Assembly (NCBI GenBank): GCA_964019695.1
Contig: OZ026522.1
Location: forward strand, 21,134,477 to 21,198,476
Length of the DNA stretch: 64,000 bases
Source: Loripinus fragilis
Taxonomy: Eukaryota > Mollusca > Bivalvia > Lucinida > Lucinidae
Reading direction: 5' to 3'
Shown: piece by piece, positions 23,001 to 32,000 of the stretch
How positions within the stretch are numbered: the stretch's first letter is position 1
Layout of the letters: each line of letters starts with the position of its first letter
Translations under genes and position numbers: made by a program
Notes under the pieces: model-generated
The model's input: the letters and a program-made list of their open reading frames with translations, nothing else
Told to the model about the DNA's origin: nothing
Database searches by the model: none

Positions 23001-26000
23001 CTAAGCGTGTAACAATTACTTCGTGCACATACTTTCACTTGTAACTGACAACAACCCTTATTGAATTAGAGGAAGGATGAAACTGACCATAGAAATTATT
23101 TCATGATCAATTTCCACGAAAGTATGGGTTCGAGCCGAGTAAAGGGAGAAGCTAAATTATAATGTGCCTAACCATATAACTGCTCACATATGCTTCCTTT
23201 TTCTTAAATGTATGCTTTGGGGTGCCCAAAAGAGCCACCCCATTGAGACAGTTCTCTTGAGTAACCATAATATGTTTTGTTTGAGAAATAAGAACACTAC
23301 AGGAAGCTGGCAGCAGTGATGCATAGCTTTACTGTTTTTTTGGGGGGGTTTACAATCTTTTCCCCTCATTTGAAGTGCATGATAGCATAACAAATGGTAC
23401 ACAAAACTGCACATGTATTAGATCTTTGAAAGTAAATCTTCAGTTTCAGTTGATTTTCTCTGAGTGCATAATAGCATAACAAATGGTACACAAAACTACA
23501 TATGGGCCACAATGTGGCAAAACCTGTCTTCGGGGTTTCCGACAAAGTGAGACTCAAACCAGTCTCCTCAGCTACACAGACTAGCTAGAAAATCGGAATT
23601 TTGCCTGTAGCAAGTCTAGATTTGACACTTTTCAATAAGCGAATAACAAAGGTGCTGATCAGACTGCGTGGATGCGCAGGCTGGTCTGCGCCTGTGTTGT
23701 TGGCAAACGTCCTGAGACAGATTTTCTCGCATCCGGGCCCATATGTATTAGATATTTGAAAGTCAATCTTCAGTTTCAGTTGATTTTCATAGAGTCATGC
23801 AAATTTTGCAATATTATACTTCTCTGACTTACCGGATCAAGCATGAATCCATTAACTCCAGCTGAGCCTCCAGTGGACAGAACAATCATGCAGGCACTTC
23901 CGTAGAGAGCATACCCTGCAGCCACCAGCTTATTTCCAGGCTTTAGAGCATCAGCCACTGAGGCCTCTCCTGTCCCCTCCTTCTTGTAGATGCCAAATAT
24001 AGTGCCAATAGACACAAGGCAGTCAATATTAGATGATCCATCCAGTGGGTCAAACACCACAATGTATTTTCCCTGAAATGTATAACAGTGCTCGTCACTG
24101 CTAAATTGTAGGGAGTGCAGTGGCTCAGTGGTAGAGTGCTTGACTCGAGACCGAGGGGCCATGGGTTTGAGACTCACCGTCTCACTTTTTTGTTGTTGTT
24201 TGATTTCATTCTTAATGTCCCATCAACAATCTTTCAAATAAACAGGGACGGGTGTTCCTGGGTTGAACCAGTACTAAGCTAGGATAAATTTTGTCTTGCT
24301 TAAGGACCACAACGCAGTGACGCAGGTGAGGCTCGAACCCACAGCCTCTCGGTCTCGAGTCAAGCACCCTACTACTGAGCCACTGCGCTCCCGCCGGTGT
24401 CACTTCCTTGTGTCTTTGAGCAAGAACATTAATCCTAGCTTATAACTGGTTCAACCCAGGAAGAGCTGTCCCTTTATAACTGAGAGATTGTTGATGGGGC
24501 GTAAAGAATCAAACAAACAAAAAAAGCTAAATTGTGACAACGTTTCTCACCATCTGATAACATTTGCAAACAGTTTGGGCCATAATTTGACCAGGCCTTT
24601 AGTTAGGAATTCGAAACAGAAAAATATTTTTCATATTTCTCAACAAAATCATATGTTGTGGGTACTCAAAAGAACCGTCTCAATGAGACGGTTCTTTTGA
24701 GCACCCAAAACATATGTTAATTGTTATGGGTAAGAAAATATTTACAATTTTATGCTGAATTTTTTGTGATTTGACCTGATATTTTGCATAAATTTCAGAG
24801 GAAAATCCTCCTTTAGCTCTTTCCCCACAAGTTTGTCATGTGTTGATGATTATGGCAATGTGTTTGGATCCAGAGAAGGTCAGATATGTATGTCGGGTCT
24901 AGTTTGTTTATTTTGATTCTATATGTCCCAGTCAACAATTTTTCAGTCATGTTGGAACTGGGTTGAACCCGTACTAAGTAGCGGATAAAGTGTCTTGCTC
25001 AAGGACACATTACACAGTGACTCCTCCATTGCTTAGACTCAAACTACATGTAGCAACCATTTGAGCAGAATCGATCCCCAGTCTAGTGCTCTACCAACTG
25101 AGCAACCAGGCTCCGCACATATCCTGCCTGCTCTGGATCCTAACTGCATGACATGCTGATCAGGTGTTCCAGAAACATTATTTTGAAAAAAAATTAGTTT
25201 TAAAAATTTGCAGACAACAATAAAGAATGCAAAATGACTCAGCATGCAAAGGATAACAGTATTTGCTGAAGATAAATGAACCAAACAATTTAGTTTGTCA
25301 GAATTATTCCATTTTCTATTGCATTGTTTTTGTTCTAGAGTATACTCTCAAGCAATTTCAATTGGGGAGAGGGGATTCTTTCATCAGTAAAATTGGAACA
25401 TTTTTGGGGTCAACTAAAGTAATATTAGAATACTCAATATACGAGGGTTGTCCCCGAAAGTCGTAGACTTTTTATGTTACAAGAAAACTATACAGTGTAT
25501 TGCAATCGAATTTTACTTGTTAGCTCTTCTGTTATTTCTGCAAAATCATGCAAAATATAAAGGAAAAATATCTGATAATGAAGTTCGTGCACTCATTTAA
25601 CCAGCTGTAGGTCTGGCCCACCGGCGCACGCCATTTGAATTATAAAGGACGTCGGAAAGTTTACAATTATAACTAGCATAGTTGTGTGCGACACCATCTT
25701 CCAATAATAAATGTGGAATGCATCATGCAGATGTCTGTGCCATTTTCAAGTCTGATTTTAATATCATATGCACCGTAGGGTTCCCATAACCTGTCCTTTC
25801 AGCTAGTAACGCACCGTTTGTCTTCTGTCTTTGCTGACGACTGATTCGACTTCTGTACCTTCGCCAGTATTTCTAAGTGGCGGTCTTTCCATGCGCTCGT
25901 CGGCAGGTTTCCCCATCAGAAAATCTCGAAAATAATTTGTATACTAAAGCCTGTGATACATTCAGGTGGTATTCGTCTTGTTTTACTTAGTTTAAAGTAT

Positions 26001-29000
26001 CGAATGGTGTCATTCCAGAGTCAAAACGAAATTGTATTACTGTCCGCTGCTCCTCCCTTACGTAAGACGTCGCCATTCATTCACCGCTCGAGCTCACCCC
26101 TATTTCTTTTGATCGTATGCCGTCAGTTCGTAAATTATGCCATCGCTTTGAAACTTTGTGACAATACGCGCAAATTAATGACGTTTCCTCCAATATCAAT
26201 GATTAACGGGTATCGTTTCCAGTTTCAATACAACCACTTATCAAAAATTGAAATATACTATTTTATTTCTTTCACTGTTTGTGTGCGCCGGTGATGCGTA
26301 CCTTACCAAGATAGAATGGCTATAAAAATAATCCCTTTTGATTTTGGTTATCATTAATACACTCAAAATGTTAAAAATAGATAGTTCAATATTTCTACAA
26401 AATATAAACATGCTCATGCGTCAACTTTTCTTGCTATTTGAAAAGTCTACGACTTTCTGGGACAACCCTCGTACATGCACTTTAATATAGGAGCATGTGT
26501 CCATATTGTCAAATATGTTTCATTTCTGTAAATACATGGACGTTCAGATTCTACAATGAAATATTATCATTCTCTTCTGACTCCATGACACAGGTATGAT
26601 AGGAAGATCTAAAATGTAAATGTAACTGATGTTCAGGCTCTACAATGATGGCATCATAATTCTCAGGCTTGATAGGAATATCTAAACAGCAACCCTAATG
26701 GTAAGTATGTTTTATCAGAACCATGCATTTTGATACAAGTATCATCAAAATCAGTTGAAAAATGGGGCATTTAAAGAATTCAATATGGCCACCATTTAGC
26801 CGCCATTTTGAATATTTAATTAGTTTTCAGAATTTTTTCAACTGCTTAATTTTAGGCTATCAATACTATCACAGCATCTTTTTTTCAGCAGATATGCAGC
26901 ATCATACATAAGGAAAATGTTTTCTTAAAGATAATTGCAAGTAATCCATTGGCTTGTCTTTTATTTTGATTACGCATATTTAATTAGGCTGTGTGACGTC
27001 ACTAAGCCTACAATATGGCAGCATCCATTACAGTCAATTTGCAAATATTCAAACGCCCACAACTTATACAATTTTCAACCGATTTAGATAAAACTGGTAT
27101 CGAAATTCATGGTTTATTAAGATCTCTCATCTAAAACATAGTAATCATCAGGGTTGCCGTCTCCTTTAATGTACCTGATGTTCAGGCTCTACAATGATTG
27201 CCTCATCATTCTCTTCTGACACCATGACACAGGTATGGTAGGAAGCTCTAAACATGTTAATGAAGAGATCGTTGGCAAGGACGTCAAGTTTCTTCTGTTC
27301 ATCTCCTGTCGTGTTGGTAGACCCTGATATACCATAGCTGAAATGGCAATTCAACATAACCTGTTCATATGATACAACAATCAAAGTATACAGTAAAACC
27401 TGTCTTAAGCAGCCACTCTAAATAAGACAAAACAAAGATCTTAATGACTAATGGTAGCTTAATGTAGGTGGAAAGCAATGCAGAATGCTCCCCTTGGAGC
27501 ATTCTGCAATACTTTTTACCTGCATTAAGCGTCATAATCAGTCTTGAAAACCATTTTATGTCTTCTTTTTGAGTGACCGCTTAAGATAGGTTTTACTGTA
27601 CACTGGCAAACATGCTAAATACTGGAAGTTTCTCCATAACACAAGTAAATTTACCTTTAATTCATTCTCAGCATGCAAAATAGCAAAAACTACATGATAT
27701 TTTAACAATGTTGATTCTGATGCTTCTAAAGAAGCTGATTAATGATAATGTGGGTCCACACAGTCACTGACACCATTTGCAAGTCCAGGGTTCATACAGG
27801 CAAGTTTGAGTAAAATTTAAGGCCTTTAAGACACAGGTATGATAGGAAGCTCTAAACATGTTAATAAAGAGGTTGTTGGCAAGAACGTCAAGTTTCTTCT
27901 GTTCATCTCCAGTCGTGTTGGTAGACCCTGATATACCATAGCTGAAATGCCAAAACAAATCTCCTATGAAATTCCTGGATTTCTAAAAGTGAATAAAGGT
28001 TTAGGTGGAAGAAGATCTAAATTGTTGCGATAAAATGAAATTCTACCATCAATAATTTTAAAAATATTTAACATCAATTCTCTGTAACTACTGAACCTGT
28101 TATAATAGAGGTTGAAACTCCCAACAATTTAAGGCATTAGATTCAACATGCTCTCATTTACACCAGCGATTACAAAATTCTTGTAAGGTGCCAGCAGTTT
28201 CCACACGACATGATTTGAAGGAAACCTATATTTAGGTCCCTTAGATATAATAGACTGAATTCTTGAAACCAGTTATTTGTATGATTTTTAAATCCCCAGT
28301 GACTATATGACCAGCAGGTTATTAGCAATACTTTAGGTCCATACAATATCAAGAGTCAGGAAAAGTATTTTGAATATCAAGTTCAAATAATATATTCTGA
28401 TAGATCATTCTCCTGTCAATGAAGTAATTTGATCTTGATGCAGGTGCAGCAAACAAAGGTATGTCCCATTTTCTACTGGCACAGTTCTATTAACCCTTTG
28501 TATAATCATGGATTTTCCTTCTGGTTTGATATAATAAACTTGGGATAGTCCATTGCACATATCTAGGGGTGAAAGGTTATAATTCTTAGAAGAAAATGGT
28601 GTATCCTTTTGTCTGAAGATCTTTTTCACCTTTACAAACAGTGTAGACCCTGATAAAATGCAGCATTATGCTGCATTTCATCTGGGTCTTCACTGTTTGT
28701 AAGAGTACCTGTTAAGGGGTTTCCCCTAATACAAAGGGTTAAATGTAAGGTTTGGTACTCGATGACAACTTTCTCCAAATGTCTCAATTTAAACACATTT
28801 AATGATTTTAGCCAAATTTATAAGAAGTTGATATACAAATGAATGCAAGACAATTAATATGCAAACTTGGGGTGGCCCCTTGAATCACACTTGGGCATGG
28901 ATTTGTGAACCGTCAAAAATACCTTTTTCTATGGATACAACTTCATACAATGTATCGTTGAGCTTTTCCTACAAAAACCTGTGAAACTTGCATATATGGT

Positions 29001-32000
29001 CTAGCAGGTGTTTAGAGCAGGGCCAGGCCTCCAGATAAGAATGTGTAATCATTCGAAACCCAAGATTATCATCCCAATTTATAACAGCACCCTAGATAAG
29101 CAGCGTATTTGCGTAAATACGCAATTAAAATCCTCAAAAAAGCAATTAAAATGAAATGTGTGCGTACCGAAAAGCAATTCTGACAATCGGTATGCAATTA
29201 CATGCAATGTCATTGCGTACCATTTGGTCCATTTCGTTTCCATTTGAGTAATAAACAAATGCCAGTCTGGTATTGATTTTTTACTAGCGAGCGCGCAATA
29301 TCACTCCAGTTTATGAATAAAATATCGGTGCCCAGTCCAGTATTTCGCGGAAAAACACACTGATGAAAGTGAAACTTTGCAAAGTGTACATGCTCGTATG
29401 TCAACAAGGGGATGAAATTTGCTTCAGGTACAATAAAATCCGCTAGTTGATACTTTAGAAAGGCAGACGATGGGAGTGAATAAATATGCAAGCACATTCC
29501 CGATGGCTTCATGCAATAAGAAAATGTGTATTATAAATCACAGAAAAAAAATCATGGCGTAAAAAAATATGAAAATACGCAATTGTTTTTGCAAGTACGC
29601 AAATGAGGATAACCATGTTGCGTAAATACCCAATTGACCAAAAAGCTTATCTAGGGTGCTGTTATAAGATTGTTCTTTTGATAACTCGCATGAATAAGAT
29701 AAAAAATATATCAATATTATGTTATGTAAAGGGAGTACTTAAGGTCATTGAGCAATGACCATGTCCGTCAATGCTGCTTTTGCCATCTCATGCAGGTCCT
29801 ACATGGGGCCATTGGGCCTTAAGCAAAATAGCCATTCATGCATAGATATCTATTCGTATAGCTGTTTAAACTCATTGTCAATTGAACAAAAATCCATGTA
29901 TAAATCAGGAGATTCACATGCTGTTCGAATATGGGTTTGAACTTGAAAATACTTAGAATGAGCCCTACATTATTTGCATTAGGTTATTTACTGAAAGTGT
30001 TGCGGACCAGACTGATCATTTCCCAGATACTTTTGTTCGTGAAAATGTTGCGTAAGGTTATGACGTTATGACGATGTTATGACGTTCAAAAGTTTGCAGC
30101 CAACACCATTTGTTTTGAGAAATCCTGTGTAAGAAAATGGACAATATTAATGTCTTAACCCTTAAAGCACCAATCGCTACAAAAGTTGTCTGCTTTTCTC
30201 ATCTGCTGACATGTTTAAGAAGCCTCTATGGCAAGCAGTGTGGAACCCGATCAGTCCATGCTGTTCGCTTCTATACTTAATTTGTTGGTAATGTAAGGCA
30301 ATTATTTGCAGCAGACGACTTCAGCAGACGACATTTTCAGATTCATTTTTTTTCTTGACCCTTTAAGGGTTAACAGCATTTTCAGTGCGAATTGGGTTGT
30401 GATACGGTGAAATATGCAAGAATAACTATCACACATGTGTGTTTCAATGCATTAACACTTGCCGGGTCCCTTGGGAGATGATTGAAGACTCGGCCTGTCG
30501 GCCTCGTGTTCAAACAGCTTCCGCGGGACGCGGCAAATGATAATGCATGAACAAAGTTACAAACATGTGTGATCCCTATATTGTTCCCTGGGGCTGAATC
30601 ATATATAAAACTATTTTCCCATGCAACTCTGTGAATGCATGCATCAGATTACAAAACATTTTATTTATGTAGCATTTCTTTTTTTAAAAAATCAATGTCG
30701 TAGGACATTGATTTTTACATGGGATGTTTTGCCATATCTCCAGTTATAAGCAGGACAGTGAGGACACACATTGGAGGTTGTTGAAAGTATCTTGGTGTCA
30801 TCATCAGTGAAAACTTGACTTGTAACATATTGAAGACACTGCTACCAAGGGTAACAAGACACCAGGTTTTGTCCAGCGGAATCTCAGCAAATGTACATCC
30901 CAAGTGAAGCCTGTTGCCTATAGTATACAACCATGTACGTCCAAGACTCCAGTGCTCCTCAGTCCTCTACAATTTGGGATCCTCACCTGACAAGTGACGT
31001 CCACACCCTAGCTGGAACAAGTTCACGACGAGTTGCCAGACTCGCACATCGGAATTATACCCAGCTTACCCCAGGATGTGTGACAAACATGGTTCAGAGC
31101 CTTGGGTGGGAGTCCCTCCAGTAACGACCTTACATGGACAGGCTATCAATGCTCTTCAAGATCCAGCAAGGACTAGATGATATCAGCCCCAAATTTGTTC
31201 AGCCCGGTGACAGCCGCACTAGAGGATCACAGCGCATACAACAGCTGGAGGCCAACAAGGACGTATACAAATACGCCTTCTATCCTTGGAAATCAGCAAC
31301 TGGAACCGTCTGCCTACATCAGCCACCAACAGCCAGTCTACCTAGGGATTCAGGGAAGCTCTAGCCTGCCTGCCTCCCACACTCCATCATCACTAGACCA
31401 ACTGAAGATGTACAGTTTTAACAGGGGACCTTGGGGAATTTTACCTGTTTTTATCATGCGCCACAGTTTTTACACAGGGTAAACTGCAATCTCAGGAGAA
31501 GATTTATACCCTTAAAGTTGAAATAATTTTCTAACAGGTCTATCAGTTTTAACTGTGTAACATAAGTTTTGTTGATGAAAACTCGCTGAATAGGACAGAT
31601 CTTTTGGGTAGAATCGACAAAATATGTTTTGGTTGAGAATTAAGAAAACGTATTTTCAAATTGTGCACTCTTATCTGGAGACCTGTTGAAAATTAATTAT
31701 TGGTTCAATGGCTGCATCACAGCTGACGATCAGCTGATCAGCTAACACTAATGTAACTGATATGCATTTGACAACAAGTTGTGCATTAACATTATTATTT
31801 CACTAGGTTGTTCCATGAAGCAATGACATTGACCTTTTAACATTAAAACAACGACCTGTTGTCTGAAAACGGTAACAATATGAAATAACACGATGTAAAC
31901 AAAACTTACAGCTGATGAATTCCAGCTTTTCTGACAGCTGAAGAAACAGCCTTTACAGCTGTTTGAAGCGAACTGAGCAGCGCAGTAAAGTCACCAGTAG

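Noticed and set aside
24110..24185. tRNA gene next to FBP exon 3
   Set aside because: The A and B boxes belong to a SINE with a 10-bp target duplication and a shared body.
26541..27337. Treating all exon 2-like copies as alternative exons, like 5A/5B
   Set aside because: Only 27175-27337 keeps both splice sites and the full frame; the others are truncated or internally deleted.
29210..29512. 100-codon frame in FBP intron 1
   Set aside because: It lies inside a 590-bp TIR element, resembles no family and has no partner.
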